Shown: positions 44,936 to 59,684 of the stretch, one piece after another
How positions within the stretch are numbered: the first letter of the stretch is position 1
How the letters are laid out: every line of letters starts with the position of its first letter
Assembly (NCBI GenBank): GCA_002840845.1
Contig: PHCS01000005.1
Coordinates: 1 to 64,000, forward strand
From: Betaproteobacteria bacterium HGW-Betaproteobacteria-14
Lineage (GTDB): Bacteria; Pseudomonadota; Gammaproteobacteria; Burkholderiales; Rhodocyclaceae
Reading direction: 5' to 3'
Length of the DNA stretch: 64,000 bases
Translations under genes and position numbers: made by a program
Notes under the pieces: model-generated
Seen by the model: the letters and a program-made list of their open reading frames with translations, nothing else
The model's database searches: none
What the model was told of the DNA's origin: nothing

Positions 44936-45766
44936 TCAGCGCCGGAAATGTTTCCTGTATTCCGGCAGGAAGTTGTCCAGTCCCTTCATTTCCTCGCTGC
45001 CCGGAATGCGAAATCCATCCACGGCCAGCGCCTCGACGAATTTCTGGCCGGCTTCACTGTGTTCGAATTGCAGCAGGATGTCCTGCAATTGAGGATGCCG
45101 GGTATGCGCAGCCGGCAGCAGCATGAACATCAGCCCCGGGATTTCCCGAGATTCAGACAGGACGCGCAGCCGTTGCTTCATGTCGTCCGTGAGTTGAGGA
45201 ATCAGGTTGGCAGTCGTGATGCCGGCCTCGACTTCGCCCTGCAGCACTGCATGAACGGCGTTGCTTGGCGACTTGACGATCTGAATGCGATAGTCGCGCT
45301 CCGGTTGCATGCCGGCCTGGCGAAAGAGCTCTCTGCCGAGCTGGGAAAGGACGAGCATCGGATCCAGCATCGCCACGCGCTTGCCGGACAGGTCTCTTAG
45401 CGTTGCGTAAGAACCGCTGCGGTTGACGATGACGAGCGCCTTGATATTGCGTTTTGTCAGGGCCACCGGTCTGTAGCCGGCTTCGATCTGGACGAAACGG
45501 CCCAAGCCGGACCCGAGAATGATCGCGTCGTATTCCTTGCGCAGGCAGCGCTCCAGGAAAGTGATGAAATCCGGCGCCGTCGTCAGCACGACGGGGCGCC
45601 TCAGTTTCTCTTCCAGATGGGCGCGCAGGGGCTGGTAGGCCGTGGCAAGGGTGGTGGTCGGCAGGTAGGGCACGATGCCCAGTTCAAATGGTCTGGGCTC
45701 GGCTGCAGGCGCAGCCTGAGTCAGACCAGCGTACAGGATGATCAGCAGTATGCGCTGGATACGCAT
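44936..45766 (-). CDS. PhnD-like phosphate/phosphonate-type periplasmic binding protein
   Basis: 276 aa with signal peptide; FELGIVPYLPTTTLATAYQPLRAHLEEKLRRPVVL. Confidence 0.8.
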   Translation of the reverse strand: MRIQRILLIILYAGLTQAAPAAEPRPFELGIVPYLPTTTLATAYQPLRAHLEEKLRRPVVLTTAPDFITFLERCLRKEYDAIILGSGLGRFVQIEAGYRPVALTKRNIKALVIVNRSGSYATLRDLSGKRVAMLDPMLVLSQLGRELFRQAGMQPERDYRIQIVKSPSNAVHAVLQGEVEAGITTANLIPQLTDDMKQRLRVLSESREIPGLMFMLLPAAHTRHPQLQDILLQFEHSEAGQKFVEALAVDGFRIPGSEEMKGLDNFLPEYRKHFRR

Positions 45767-45806
45767 CGGTGGCGGCTCCGGAAGAGCGCAGCCCTGAAGC
45801 TGCGGT

Positions 45807-49005
<3,199 letters not shown>

Positions 49006-49032
49006 GGTTTGCCTCCCGTCAGGGGAATCGGG

Positions 49033-49854
49033 TCAGATGCCGCGGAGCAACTCGTTGATGCCGACCTTGGCACGCGTCTTGGCGTCCACCTGCTTGACGA
49101 TGACGGCACAGTATAGGCTGTACTTGCCGTCGGCAGAGGGCAGACTGCCGGAGACGACGACGGAGCCGGCTGGCACGCGACCATAGGTGATTTCACCCGT
49201 ATCGCGGTTGTAGATGCGTGTGCTTTGGCCAATGAACACGCCCATCGAGATGACGCAGTCGTCCTCGAGGATGACGCCCTCGACCACCTCGGAGCGGGCG
49301 CCGACGAAGCAATTGTCGCCGATGATGGTCGGATTGGCCTGCAAGGGCTCGAGCACGCCGCCAATGCCGACGCCGCCCGAGAGGTGCACGTTCTTGCCGA
49401 TCTGCGCGCAGGAACCGACCGTTGCCCAAGTGTCGACCATGGTGCCCTCGTCGACATAGGCGCCTATGTTCACGAAGGAGGGCATCAGCACCACATTGCG
49501 GCCGATGTAGGAGCCGCGGCGCACCACGGCACCGGGCACGACCCGGTAGCCGCCGCGTTCGAACTGCTCCTGGTCGAACTTCTGGAACTTGGTGGGCACC
49601 TTGTCCCAATAACGCAGGGGGCCGCCATCCATGATGCGGTTGTCCTCGAGGCGGAAGGAGAGCAGGACCGCCTTCTTGATCCACTGGTGCGTGGTCCATT
49701 CGCCGTCGATCTTCTCGGCCACGCGAAGCTTGCCCTGATCGAGCTGTGCGAGGACGTATTCGACCGCCTCGCCTACTTTTGCCGGCGCTTTGCCAGGTTG
49801 AATTCCAGCACGCTCTTCCCAAGCCTGGTCGATGATCTTCTGATAGTCCTGCAT
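49033..49854 (-). CDS. dapD: Tetrahydrodipicolinate N-succinyltransferase
   Basis: 273 aa; left-handed beta-helix repeats, [42 protein letters not shown]. Confidence 0.93.
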   Translation of the reverse strand: MQDYQKIIDQAWEERAGIQPGKAPAKVGEAVEYVLAQLDQGKLRVAEKIDGEWTTHQWIKKAVLLSFRLEDNRIMDGGPLRYWDKVPTKFQKFDQEQFERGGYRVVPGAVVRRGSYIGRNVVLMPSFVNIGAYVDEGTMVDTWATVGSCAQIGKNVHLSGGVGIGGVLEPLQANPTIIGDNCFVGARSEVVEGVILEDDCVISMGVFIGQSTRIYNRDTGEITYGRVPAGSVVVSGSLPSADGKYSLYCAVIVKQVDAKTRAKVGINELLRGI

Positions 49855-49866
49855 TGCGATTCCCTT

Positions 49867-51060
49867 TTAAAGTTTCCTGCAAAATTCTTCGATTCGCCGC
49901 GCCGCCTCCAGACAATCTTCGAGGGGCGCGACCAATGCGATGCGAACGAAATTCTCGCCCGGATTGACGCCGCCCGACGCGCGCGCGAGGTAGCTGCCTG
50001 GCAGTACGGTCACATTATATTCACGCTGCAGGCCAAGGGCGAAATCGGTGTCGGCTATCGGCGTGCGCGCCCACAGGTAAAAGCCCGCGTCCGGCCTGGC
50101 AGTCCCCAAGTGCGTGGCAATGAGCGGAGTGACAGCATCGAATTTCTCCCGATAGAGCCGGCGATTCGCGCGAACATGTTCTTCATCGTCCCATGCGACG
50201 GCGCTCGCATGCTGCACGGGAGGGCTCATGGCGCAGCCCTGGTAGGTGCGGTAGAGCCAGAATCGCTTCAACAGACTGGCGTCGCCCGCCACGAATCCGG
50301 AACGCAGGCCGGGTACGTTGCTGCGCTTGGACAGGCTGGAGAACATGACGATGCCGCGATAATCGTCGCGGCCCAGTTCGCGCGCCGCCTGCAGCACACC
50401 GAGCGGCGGTGCGGCCTCGTCGAAATAAATCTCCGAATAGCATTCATCACTGGCGATGACGAACCCATGTCTGTCGGCCAGCGCGAACAGGGCTTTCCAT
50501 TCATCGAGACCGAGCACCTTGCCGGTTGGATTACCCGGAGAGCAAACATAGACAAGTTGGATGTTTTTCCAGGTCGCAGCAGGAATGGAATCGAAATCGG
50601 AAAGAAACCCGTTTTCGGGCAAGTGGTTGAGGAACGCCGGCTGTGCGCCGGCAAGCAGGGCGGCGCCTTCGTATATCTGATAGAAAGGGTTCGGACTGAG
50701 CACCAAGGCATCGCCGCGCACGGGATCGACGACGCATTGGGCGATGGCAAACAGCGCTTCGCGTGAGCCGTTCACTGGCAGGACCTGTTCCTGCGCATCG
50801 GGCGTGGGGATGCCGTAGCGGCGGCCCAGCCAGCCGGCGATGGCGCCACGCAGGGCTTCACTGCCGGATGTCGTGGGATAATTCGCCAGTCCCTTGAGAT
50901 TGCCGGAAAGCGCTTCCTTGATGAAAGCCGGCGTTTCGTGCTGCGGTTCGCCGATGGACAGGCGGATCTCTCGCAGCCCCGATGGAGGCTGGAGGCCCTG
51001 TAACAGCTGGCGCAGTTTCTCGAACGGGTAGGGGTGGAGTTTGTCGAGGTTGGGATTCAC
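49867..51060 (-). CDS. dapC: Succinyldiaminopimelate transaminase (class I/II aminotransferase)
   Basis: Likely GTG start (VNPNLDKLHPYPFEKLRQLL) at 51060; longer ORF to 51198 possible; dap context. Confidence 0.85.
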   Translation of the reverse strand: MNPNLDKLHPYPFEKLRQLLQGLQPPSGLREIRLSIGEPQHETPAFIKEALSGNLKGLANYPTTSGSEALRGAIAGWLGRRYGIPTPDAQEQVLPVNGSREALFAIAQCVVDPVRGDALVLSPNPFYQIYEGAALLAGAQPAFLNHLPENGFLSDFDSIPAATWKNIQLVYVCSPGNPTGKVLGLDEWKALFALADRHGFVIASDECYSEIYFDEAAPPLGVLQAARELGRDDYRGIVMFSSLSKRSNVPGLRSGFVAGDASLLKRFWLYRTYQGCAMSPPVQHASAVAWDDEEHVRANRRLYREKFDAVTPLIATHLGTARPDAGFYLWARTPIADTDFALGLQREYNVTVLPGSYLARASGGVNPGENFVRIALVAPLEDCLEAARRIEEFCRKL

Positions 51061-51130
51061 GTCTTGGTTTGCGGCATGATTGATCTGCCGCTTATTCTCG
51101 GTAAAGCACGAATTATAAGCAGGCCCTACT

Positions 51131-52012
51131 ATGCCGGCCAAGAATAACACCGTTGCGCTGCTTTCCCTGCTGACCGGCGCGACGGTCTGGGGTCTCATAT
51201 GGCATCCCTACCGCGAGCTCGAAGGCATGGCGGTATCCGCCGTACTGGCGGCCACGGTGACCTACTTCGTGGCGTTCGTGCTGGGCGTACCCCTGTTTCG
51301 ACGCAAACTGGCTGGTTTCAGGCCGACCTGGATGCTGGCGGCCATCGCGCTGGCCGCAGGCGGCTGCAATCTGGGCTATGTTCTGGCGACCGTGCATGGC
51401 GAGGTGATGCGGGTACTTCTGATGTTCTATCTGGCGCCCCTGTGGACCGTGCTGCTGGCCCGGCTGCTGCTGAAGGAGAAAGTCAGTCTCCCGGGTACGG
51501 CGGTGATCGCGCTCTCGCTTGCCGGAGCGGCTGTCATGCTGTGGCAACCGCGTCTGGGTATGCCATTGCCGGAGAAGGGGGCCGAATGGCTCGGCCTGGC
51601 TGCCGGGTTCCTTTTCGCCCTCGCCAACGTGCTCATTCGCAAGGCACATGACTTGTCGATCGAGATCAAGTCGATGGCGGTTTTTGCCGGAGTGGTAACG
51701 GTCGGGCTTCTTGTTTTGCCGTTCGAATCCAGCCCAATCGTCCCGCCGCCGTTGGCGGGCTGGCTGCTGGTTGGCGTGGTCGGCCTGGTCCTGCTGGCAA
51801 CGAATCTTTTCGTCCAGTACGGTCTGACGCACACGCCTGCTAACCAGGCCATCGTCATCTTCCTCTTCGAACTGGTCGTTGCCGCTCTGGCTTCCTGGGG
51901 GCTGGCGGGGGAAGCCATGACCGCGAAAGAATGGGCGGGAGGCGTGATGATTGTGGCGGCTAGCCTTTTTTCCGGGAAGCTGGACCCGGGCGAGCCCCAG
52001 CCGACTTGCTAG
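51131..52012 (+). CDS. DMT-superfamily (EamA) transporter
   Basis: 293 aa, about 10 hydrophobic segments, two EamA-like repeats. Confidence 0.85.
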   Translation: MPAKNNTVALLSLLTGATVWGLIWHPYRELEGMAVSAVLAATVTYFVAFVLGVPLFRRKLAGFRPTWMLAAIALAAGGCNLGYVLATVHGEVMRVLLMFYLAPLWTVLLARLLLKEKVSLPGTAVIALSLAGAAVMLWQPRLGMPLPEKGAEWLGLAAGFLFALANVLIRKAHDLSIEIKSMAVFAGVVTVGLLVLPFESSPIVPPPLAGWLLVGVVGLVLLATNLFVQYGLTHTPANQAIVIFLFELVVAALASWGLAGEAMTAKEWAGGVMIVAASLFSGKLDPGEPQPTC

Positions 52013-52042
52013 AATTCCAGTTCTCTTAACGCAAACGACCCT

Positions 52043-54091
52043 GTGGCCGTCACCTTCCCTAACAGCCCGTTTTCCCTGCACCAGCCGTTTCCGCCCGCCG
52101 GCGATCAGCCGGAAGCCATCGAAAAATTGGCCGAGGGCATCCAGGACGGCTTGATGTACCAGACGCTGCTCGGGGTCACTGGCTCCGGCAAAACCTATAC
52201 CATGGCCAACGTCATCGCCCGGCTCGGCCGGCCGGCGATGGTGTTGGCGCCAAACAAGACGCTGGCGGCGCAGCTCTACTCGGAGTTCCGCGAGTTCTTC
52301 CCGGAGAACGCCGTCGAGTATTTCGTCTCGTATTACGATTATTACCAGCCCGAGGCCTACGTCCCATCCCGTGACTTGTTCATCGAGAAGGATTCCTCGA
52401 TCAACGAACATATCGAACAGATGCGGCTTTCCGCGACCAAATCCCTGCTGGAGCGGCGCGATGTGGTGATCGTAGGCACCGTCTCGGCCATTTACGGCAT
52501 CGGCGATCCGGTCGACTATCACGGCATGATCCTGCATCTGCGGGAAGGCGAGCGGATTGGACAGCGTGACGCCATCAAGCGCCTGGCCGAGATGCAGTAC
52601 GAGCGGAACGAGGTGGATTTTCATCGCGGCACCTTCCGCGTGCGTGGCGACGTGATCGACATATTTCCGGCCGAGAATGCGGAATACGCCTTGCGTTTGT
52701 CCCTATTCGACGATGTGATCGAAACGCTGCAGCTGTTCGATCCGCTGACCGGCCACCTGAGACAGAAGCTGGGGCGCTTCACGGTCTATCCCTCCAGCCA
52801 CTATGTCACGCCGCGCGAAACTGTGCTGCGGGCCGTCGAGGCCATCAAGCTCGAATTGCGCGAACGGATCGAGGAGTATCAGAAGAACCAGAAACTTGTG
52901 GAATGCCAGCGCATCGAACAGCGCACCCGCTTTGATCTGGAAATGCTCAATGAACTGGGTTTCTGCAAGGGCATTGAAAACTATTCACGCCACTTGTCCG
53001 GGCGCAAGCCCGGCGAGCCGCCGCCGACCCTGATCGACTATCTGCCGCCGGACTCGATCATGTTCATCGACGAGTCCCACGTTACCGTGCCGCAGATTGG
53101 CGGCATGTACAAAGGAGACCGCTCACGCAAGGAAAATCTGGTGGAATATGGATTCCGGCTACCTTCAGCACTCGACAACCGGCCCCTGCGCTTCGATGAG
53201 TTCGAGAAATTGATGCCCCAGACCATTTTTGTTTCGGCCACGCCGGCAGAATACGAGCGGACGCACCAGTCTCAGGTCGTGGAGCAGGTGGTGCGACCTA
53301 CCGGGCTGGTCGACCCGCAGGTGATTGTGCGGCCCGCTTCAACTCAGGTGGATGACCTGCTTGGGGAGATCAAGCTGCGCACAGCCCAAAATGAGCGCGT
53401 GCTGGTGACCACCCTGACCAAGCGCTTGTCAGAGGATCTGACCGATTACCTGAGCGAGAACGGCATCAGAGTGCGTTACCTGCATTCGGACATTGAAACC
53501 GTGGAGCGCGTGGAAATCATCCGCGACCTGCGCCTGGGTGAGTTCGATGTGCTGGTTGGAATCAATCTGCTGCGGGAAGGGCTGGACATCCCGGAGGTAT
53601 CATTGGTCGCCATCCTGGATGCGGACAAGGAAGGTTTCCTGCGTTCTGAGCGCTCCCTGATCCAGACCATGGGCCGTGCTGCGCGGCACCTGCATGGCAC
53701 GGCGATTCTATATGCCGATACGGTGACTGATTCCATGAAGCGTGCCATGGCCGAGACCGAGCGGCGACGCGCCAAGCAGTTGCTCTTCAATGAAGCTAAT
53801 GGCATCACCCCCAAGAGCATCTCCAAGCGAATCAAGGACATCATCGATGGTGTGTATGACCATGAGATTGCTGCAGAAGCCCTGGAGGTGTCAGAAGAAC
53901 GTGCGCGCTACAAAGCAATGGATGAGAAGTCCCTGGCGCGGGAAATCCGTCGGCTAGATAAGCGCATGCAGGAACATGCCAGGAACCTGGAGTTCGAGGA
54001 AGCCGCCGCCGCCCGCAACGAGCTGTTTCGCCTGAAGAAACTCGCTTTCGGCTTTGTCGAACACGATGTAATCAATAGCACCGAGAAGTGA
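52043..54091 (+). CDS. uvrB: Excinuclease ABC subunit B
   Basis: 682 aa; [15 protein letters not shown], helicase motifs, C-terminal UVR motif (GTG start). Confidence 0.97.
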   Translation: MAVTFPNSPFSLHQPFPPAGDQPEAIEKLAEGIQDGLMYQTLLGVTGSGKTYTMANVIARLGRPAMVLAPNKTLAAQLYSEFREFFPENAVEYFVSYYDYYQPEAYVPSRDLFIEKDSSINEHIEQMRLSATKSLLERRDVVIVGTVSAIYGIGDPVDYHGMILHLREGERIGQRDAIKRLAEMQYERNEVDFHRGTFRVRGDVIDIFPAENAEYALRLSLFDDVIETLQLFDPLTGHLRQKLGRFTVYPSSHYVTPRETVLRAVEAIKLELRERIEEYQKNQKLVECQRIEQRTRFDLEMLNELGFCKGIENYSRHLSGRKPGEPPPTLIDYLPPDSIMFIDESHVTVPQIGGMYKGDRSRKENLVEYGFRLPSALDNRPLRFDEFEKLMPQTIFVSATPAEYERTHQSQVVEQVVRPTGLVDPQVIVRPASTQVDDLLGEIKLRTAQNERVLVTTLTKRLSEDLTDYLSENGIRVRYLHSDIETVERVEIIRDLRLGEFDVLVGINLLREGLDIPEVSLVAILDADKEGFLRSERSLIQTMGRAARHLHGTAILYADTVTDSMKRAMAETERRRAKQLLFNEANGITPKSISKRIKDIIDGVYDHEIAAEALEVSEERARYKAMDEKSLAREIRRLDKRMQEHARNLEFEEAAAARNELFRLKKLAFGFVEHDVINSTEK

Positions 54092-54562
54092 ATGAAGCGC
54101 ATCCTTTTTGTCTGCATGGGCAATATCTGTCGTTCCCCAACCGCAGAAGGCGTTGCTTATAAAATAATTAAAAACAATGGCATAGAATCATTAATTAAAG
54201 TAGATTCTGCGGGTACGCATGGTTATCACATCGGCGAACCGCCGGATTCACGCGTATGCGCGGCTGCCCGGAAGCGTGGCATTGACCTTTCCGGCATGCG
54301 GGCGCGTAAGGTGGTACCTGATGATTTCGAACGGTTCGATCTGTTGCTGGCAATGGATCGCGACAACCTGGCCATGCTGAAGCGTGGTGCTCGACCCGAG
54401 CAGCACAAGAAACTGGCACTGTTCATGAATTACTCATCGCGTTTTGATGGGGATGAAATGCCCGATCCCTATTATGGCGGTGAGGCGGGGTTCGAACTTG
54501 TACTGGACATGGCCGAAGATGCGGCGCGCGGACTGATCGAAGCCTTGCGACTCGGGAAATGA
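54092..54562 (+). CDS. Low-molecular-weight protein tyrosine phosphatase
   Basis: ILFVCMGNICRSPTAEGV P-loop. Confidence 0.93.
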   Translation: MKRILFVCMGNICRSPTAEGVAYKIIKNNGIESLIKVDSAGTHGYHIGEPPDSRVCAAARKRGIDLSGMRARKVVPDDFERFDLLLAMDRDNLAMLKRGARPEQHKKLALFMNYSSRFDGDEMPDPYYGGEAGFELVLDMAEDAARGLIEALRLGK

Positions 54563-54589
54563 ATAAGGCCAGCATTTGCTGGCCTTATT
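54562..54589. terminator. Bidirectional terminator between LMW-PTP and rne
   Basis: AATAAGGCCAGC-ATTT-GCTGGCCTTATT perfect 12-bp stem between convergent genes. Confidence 0.85.
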
Positions 54590-54607
54590 GTGTTGTAACG
54601 CCTGCAG

Positions 54608-57370
54608 TTATTTGTGGGTTTCCACCTGCATCAGGGGTTCGCTGCTGAGTTGGACGGGTGCCTTGGGTTTGCGACCCAGGCGGACTTCCATTTCAGCCGG
54701 GGGAGACACCGGAACCTTATCCCTGCTGGTTTCAACCATCACCAAGCCGCTTCCCTGCAGGGAGACGGATATATCCATCTGCGGCTTGACCGGGGCCGGC
54801 ATGCTAGCCGCAACCGGCTCCGGTTCCGGTGTCGGGGCAGGCGCGGGGGGAGTGACATCCTCAGCTTTTTCCTGAGTATCCGTAACCGGGACGGGCGCCA
54901 ATGCCGGTTCGAGAGGCATGCTGACAATGTCGTCTTCGGTGGCCTTGTCCTCGAAAGGAAGGGCAACGGGTGCCGGTGCCGACTCGAGGGCTGGCACTTC
55001 CGCAGCCACCGACTCCAAAGCAGCCACCGACTCCAAAGCAGCCACCGACTCCAAAGCAGCCACCGACTCCAAAGCAGCCACCGGCTCCAATGTGGCCGCC
55101 GGCTCCAAAGACAAGGGGAATTGATCGGTTGCCAGTGGGGCAGTTTCAGGTGCCGTGGCGACTCCTTCCCCATGAACGACATCGACTTGTACCGCTTCGG
55201 TTTCCTGCCCTACAGGCCGGCGTTCTGCACGGTCCCGGCCACGACCGCGACGACCGCGACGACCGCGACGTTCTTCCTGCTGCTCAGGAGATGCGCCGGG
55301 TGCTGGCGACTCCAAAGCGCCCGAGGTGGGTGGTGTGGATGATTCGGTTGCCTGGGGCGGCCGTTGATCCTGAGTCCTTGGCTGGCGGGGTTGCCTCGGC
55401 TGGCGGGGTTCCTGCCCCTGTCGTTCCGCACGTTCGCCGCGCTCCTGCCGGTCAGGGCGCTCCTGACGCGGGCGGCGCTCACCCCGCGCTTCCTGATCAG
55501 GTCGCGGCGCTTGCTGGCCGCGCGGCTCCTGGCGACCGCGCTCACCACGATCCCGCCCGCGAGCGCGCTGGCTACGGCCTTCACGCGGCTGTTCGCGACG
55601 GGCCGGTGGTTCAACTTTGGCGACTGGCTCAGGCTCGGATTGCCGATTGCCACGGAACCAGCCGAATATCTTGTCTATGATGCCGAACTGCTCCATAGCA
55701 CCAGATGGTGCGGCCTTGGGCGGTTGTACCGAGGCCTTGGGCTCGACCACAGGAGCCGGCTGGGACGGCGTAATGCCCCTGACTGCCGCCTCTGGACGGC
55801 TGGCGCGCGTCTCGGCCTGGGCTGAGGGCGGCTGATAGGCTTCGGTCGGGGGCGCCTCGACCATCTTGTAGCTCGGCAAGGCCTGATCATCGATATTCAG
55901 CTGATCGTGGCGCAGTCGGACAATTTCGTGGGCCGGCGTCTCGAGATGGATATTCGGGATCAGGACGATATTTACCTTATGTCGCAATTCGATGGTACGG
56001 ATGTCGTCGCGTTTCTCATTGAGCAAGAAAGTGGCGACATCGACCGGTATCTGCACGTGAACGGCCCCGGTGTTCTCTTTCATCGCCTCCTCTTCGAGGA
56101 TGCGCAGGATGTGCAAGGCGGCAGATTCGGTGCTGCGTATGTGGCCCGTGCCAGTGCAGCGCGGACAGGGGATATAGGTCATTTCCGCCAGCGCAGGACG
56201 CAGCCGCTGTCGAGACAGTTCAAGCAGGCCGAAGCGTGAAATCTTGCCGGTTTGGACGCGGGCACGGTCGAAGTGCAGCGCATCGCGCAGGCGGTTTTCA
56301 ACTTCGCGCTGGGCGCGCGGACTTTCCATGTCGATGAAGTCTATGACGATGAGGCCGCCCAGGTCGCGCAGTCGCAACTGGCGTGCGATTTCGTCGGCCG
56401 CCTCGAGGTTGGTGCGCAGCGCAGTTTCCTCGATGTCGGCACCCCGCGTGGCACGTCCGGAGTTGACGTCGACGGAGACCAGTGCTTCGGTATGGTCAAC
56501 CACTATAGCGCCGCCCGAGGGCAGCGTAACCTGGCGACCGAAGGCCGTTTCGATCTGGTGCTCAATCTGGAAGCGCGAGAAAAGCGGCACGTCATCGCTG
56601 TAGCGTTTCACGCGCGCCACATTTCCCGGCATGACGTGGCTCATGAACTGCTGCGCCTGCTCGTAGATGTCGTCGGTGTCGATGAGGATCTCGCCGATGT
56701 CGGGCTGGAAATAGTCGCGTATGGCGCGAATGACCAGACTGCCTTCCTGATAGATGAGGAAAGGTCCCTTTTGGCCGCCTGCAGCGCCCTCTATGGCGCG
56801 CCACAGTTGCATCAGGTAGTTGAGGTCCCACTGAAGTTCTTCGGCACTGCGGCCGATCCCGGCCGTACGTGCGATCAGACTCATGCCCTGCGGCACGTCG
56901 AGCTGATCCATGGCTTCGCGCAATTCGTTGCGATCTTCGCCCTCGATGCGACGCGATACACCGCCACCACGGGGATTGTTGGGCATCAGGACCAGATAGC
57001 GTCCAGCCAGCGAAATGAATGTGGTGAGTGCCGCGCCCTTGTTGCCGCGCTCATCCTTGTCGACCTGGACGATGAGTTCCTGGCCTTCCTTGAGGGCTTC
57101 CTTGATGGTCGCGCGGTTTGGTTCAACGCCTTCACGAAAATTGGCGCGCGAGACTTCCTTGAAGGGGAGAAAGCCGTGCCTTTCAGCGCCGTAATCGACA
57201 AAGGCCGCTTCGAGGCTGGGCTCGATGCGGGTGATTACGGCCTTGTAGATGTTGCTCTTGCGTTGTTCCTTGGCGGCCGATTCGATGTCGAGGTCAATGA
57301 GTTTCTGGCCATCGACGATCGCGACGCGGAGTTCTTCGGCCTGCGTCGCATTGAACAGCATGCGTTTCAT
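54608..57370 (-). CDS. rne: Ribonuclease E
   Basis: Start [30 protein letters not shown] at 57370; S1 domain, [12 protein letters not shown] Zn-link, Arg-rich disordered C-terminus. Confidence 0.95.
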   Translation of the reverse strand: MKRMLFNATQAEELRVAIVDGQKLIDLDIESAAKEQRKSNIYKAVITRIEPSLEAAFVDYGAERHGFLPFKEVSRANFREGVEPNRATIKEALKEGQELIVQVDKDERGNKGAALTTFISLAGRYLVLMPNNPRGGGVSRRIEGEDRNELREAMDQLDVPQGMSLIARTAGIGRSAEELQWDLNYLMQLWRAIEGAAGGQKGPFLIYQEGSLVIRAIRDYFQPDIGEILIDTDDIYEQAQQFMSHVMPGNVARVKRYSDDVPLFSRFQIEHQIETAFGRQVTLPSGGAIVVDHTEALVSVDVNSGRATRGADIEETALRTNLEAADEIARQLRLRDLGGLIVIDFIDMESPRAQREVENRLRDALHFDRARVQTGKISRFGLLELSRQRLRPALAEMTYIPCPRCTGTGHIRSTESAALHILRILEEEAMKENTGAVHVQIPVDVATFLLNEKRDDIRTIELRHKVNIVLIPNIHLETPAHEIVRLRHDQLNIDDQALPSYKMVEAPPTEAYQPPSAQAETRASRPEAAVRGITPSQPAPVVEPKASVQPPKAAPSGAMEQFGIIDKIFGWFRGNRQSEPEPVAKVEPPARREQPREGRSQRARGRDRGERGRQEPRGQQAPRPDQEARGERRPRQERPDRQERGERAERQGQEPRQPRQPRQPRTQDQRPPQATESSTPPTSGALESPAPGASPEQQEERRGRRGRRGRGRDRAERRPVGQETEAVQVDVVHGEGVATAPETAPLATDQFPLSLEPAATLEPVAALESVAALESVAALESVAALESVAAEVPALESAPAPVALPFEDKATEDDIVSMPLEPALAPVPVTDTQEKAEDVTPPAPAPTPEPEPVAASMPAPVKPQMDISVSLQGSGLVMVETSRDKVPVSPPAEMEVRLGRKPKAPVQLSSEPLMQVETHK
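55003..55110. repeat. 18-bp tandem repeat inside rne (4 perfect + 2 degenerate copies)
   Basis: CAGCCACCGACTCCAAAG x4 (55003-55074), then two variants; encodes (ALESVA)n. Confidence 0.9.
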
Positions 57371-57719
57371 TGTTTCGTTCTCCCGCGCGCAAACACGGGA
57401 AGACAAACCGCATCCGGTTCTGTCGGATTGTATTAGTTTGGCTGGTTTGAAATCATCAAAGGCGTCAAGGGCAAACTAACTATTGGTTTGTCTTTTCGTC
57501 CTGAGGTACTGTCAGGACGGCATGTTTCGTGATCGTGTTGTGCTAAATGCGCGCAATTCAAGTAGTATCGCTGCTTCCGGTGAGCGAATTAACCTTTGTG
57601 CGGCTTGCTTGAGCCGGTTCAAAGCGGCTGCATCCAGTCGAGCCATCCAATGCCACTTCGGGTCATGGGGCGCGCATCCGGAACCAACCTGAATTATTCT
57701 TCATGGCGGGTCCCTCAAG

Positions 57720-58727
57720 ATGGGCAAACCAGCCGGCAGTATATTCAAAATGAAGGAGTTAAGCAAAGCATCCGTTACCCGTCGGCGGATCGGCGATGAG
57801 GCGGATGGGCAGCGCATTGACAATTACTTGCTGCGTGTCTGCAAGGGCGTGCCGAAAAGCCACGTCTATCGAATCCTCAGAAGCGGAGAAGTCCGGGTCA
57901 ATAGCAAGCGGATCGGCCCCGAGTATCGGCTGCAGCTGGGCGACGAGGTGCGCATTCCGCCCTTGCAATTGATAGCTGACAGGAAACCAGCCGTTCCGGT
58001 CGGGCGGGAATATCGGATAGCTTACGAGGACGACGGGCTATTGGTAGTCGACAAGCCGGCCGGCATGGCTGTGCATGGCGGTAGCGGTGTGAGCTTCGGG
58101 GTCATCGAGCAGTTGCGCCGGCAAAGGCCGCAGGCGCGATTTCTCGAGCTTGCCCATCGTCTAGATCGTGAAACCTCAGGCCTGCTGCTGGTTGCGAAAA
58201 AGCGCTCGACATTGACCGCGCTGCACGACATGTTTCGCGCGGGACGCATCCAAAAACGCTATATGGCCCTTGTCAAGGGCAGCTGGCGCGAGCCGCTGCG
58301 TCACGTCAGGCTCGCACTGCTCAGGCAGTTGACAGAAGAAGGCGAGCGCCGGGTCAGCGTGTCCCGGGAAGGCAAGGCGGCACATAGCATTGTGCGACTG
58401 CTTGCCCGCTGGGAAAATTTCAGCTTGGTCGAGGTTGAACTTGCAACCGGGCGAACGCATCAGATCCGCGTGCATCTGGCCCATCTGGGATACCCGATCT
58501 GCGGTGACGACAAGTATGGGGATTTTCCCCTGAACAAGAGCTTGCAAAAGCAGGGGCTCCAGCGCATGTTTTTGCATGCTGCACGGTTGGGGTTCGACCA
58601 TCCCGCCTCCGGAGAACGGCTTGAATTGGCTTCAGCGCTGCCGGAGGATTTGCTGGTGTTTTTGAGGCGACTTGAAGAATGTGAGAAACGGGAGCATGGG
58701 CCGGAATTACCGCTTGGTGGTTTTTGA
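57720..58727 (+). CDS. rluC: Ribosomal large subunit pseudouridine synthase C
   Basis: 335 aa; S4 domain + LAHRLDRETSGLLLVAK catalytic motif. Confidence 0.92.
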   Translation: MGKPAGSIFKMKELSKASVTRRRIGDEADGQRIDNYLLRVCKGVPKSHVYRILRSGEVRVNSKRIGPEYRLQLGDEVRIPPLQLIADRKPAVPVGREYRIAYEDDGLLVVDKPAGMAVHGGSGVSFGVIEQLRRQRPQARFLELAHRLDRETSGLLLVAKKRSTLTALHDMFRAGRIQKRYMALVKGSWREPLRHVRLALLRQLTEEGERRVSVSREGKAAHSIVRLLARWENFSLVEVELATGRTHQIRVHLAHLGYPICGDDKYGDFPLNKSLQKQGLQRMFLHAARLGFDHPASGERLELASALPEDLLVFLRRLEECEKREHGPELPLGGF

Positions 58728-59352
58728 CTGGGACGGCACCCTGCTGGATTCGGCGGGGGCGATCGTTGCCTGCATGCGTGCAGCGGCAATCGACCTTGAC
58801 CTGCCTCCGCCGGACGAGAAAACTGCACGTCATGTCATAGGTCTGGGATTGCACGATGCTTTGTCGCAGGCCATGCCGGACGTGCCTTCCAGCGAGTATC
58901 AGAGGGTGGCGGAGCGGTATCGGCACCATTATCTTGCCCAGGATCATCAGCTATCCTTGTTTGCCGGAGCCCGAGAGTTGGTGGAAGAACTGTCCCAAAC
59001 GGGATGTCTGCTGGGGGTAGCCACCGGTAAGAGCCGGCTTGGATTGAACCGAGCGCTGGAAACCTCCGGCCTTAAGCGGTATTTTCATGCTACGCGTTGT
59101 GCCGACGAATGCAGTTCGAAACCCGCGCCTGACATGCTGCGGGAGATCATGGATGAGCTGGACACGGTGCCAGATCAGACCTTGATGATCGGCGACACGA
59201 TACATGACTTGCAGATGGCGAAAAATGCAGGAGTCGGTGCGCTTGCAGTCGGCTATGGCGCGCACTCTCGCGAGGTGTTGCAGGCAGAACGGCCGCTGGG
59301 CCTGTTTGACGAGTTTGCGCAATTGACGGAATGGCTGAGAAGACACGGATGA
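58696..59352 (+). CDS. HAD-family hydrolase (phosphoglycolate phosphatase-like)
   Basis: MGRNYRLVVFDWDGTLLDSAGA...; overlaps the rluC end. Confidence 0.88.
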   Translation: MGRNYRLVVFDWDGTLLDSAGAIVACMRAAAIDLDLPPPDEKTARHVIGLGLHDALSQAMPDVPSSEYQRVAERYRHHYLAQDHQLSLFAGARELVEELSQTGCLLGVATGKSRLGLNRALETSGLKRYFHATRCADECSSKPAPDMLREIMDELDTVPDQTLMIGDTIHDLQMAKNAGVGALAVGYGAHSREVLQAERPLGLFDEFAQLTEWLRRHG

Positions 59353-59678
59353 TATGCGCCAGTGACTCGCTGGCCAATGACGGCAAGGGCATACGCTTCG
59401 AGATTGCTACGGAATGCGGGCCGCAATCCGCGTTTGTTGTGCGTCATGACGGGAAGGCCTATGCTTATCTCAACCGTTGCGCACATATCGGCATCGAACT
59501 GGACTGGCGGCCTGGGGAATTCTTCGACGATTCCGGGCTATACTTGGTTTGCGCTACGCATGGCGCGACCTACCAGCCTGACACGGGTACGTGCATAGCA
59601 GGGCCATGCCGCGGCGCCCGCCTGACCCAACTAGCTGTCTACGAGCAGGATGGTGGCGTTTATCTGAATAGAGAATGA
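59331..59678 (+). CDS. Rieske [2Fe-2S] domain protein
   Basis: NRCAHIGIELDW...LVCATHGATYQPDTG. Confidence 0.85.
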   Translation: MAEKTRMICASDSLANDGKGIRFEIATECGPQSAFVVRHDGKAYAYLNRCAHIGIELDWRPGEFFDDSGLYLVCATHGATYQPDTGTCIAGPCRGARLTQLAVYEQDGGVYLNRE

Positions 59679-59684
59679 ATCGAC

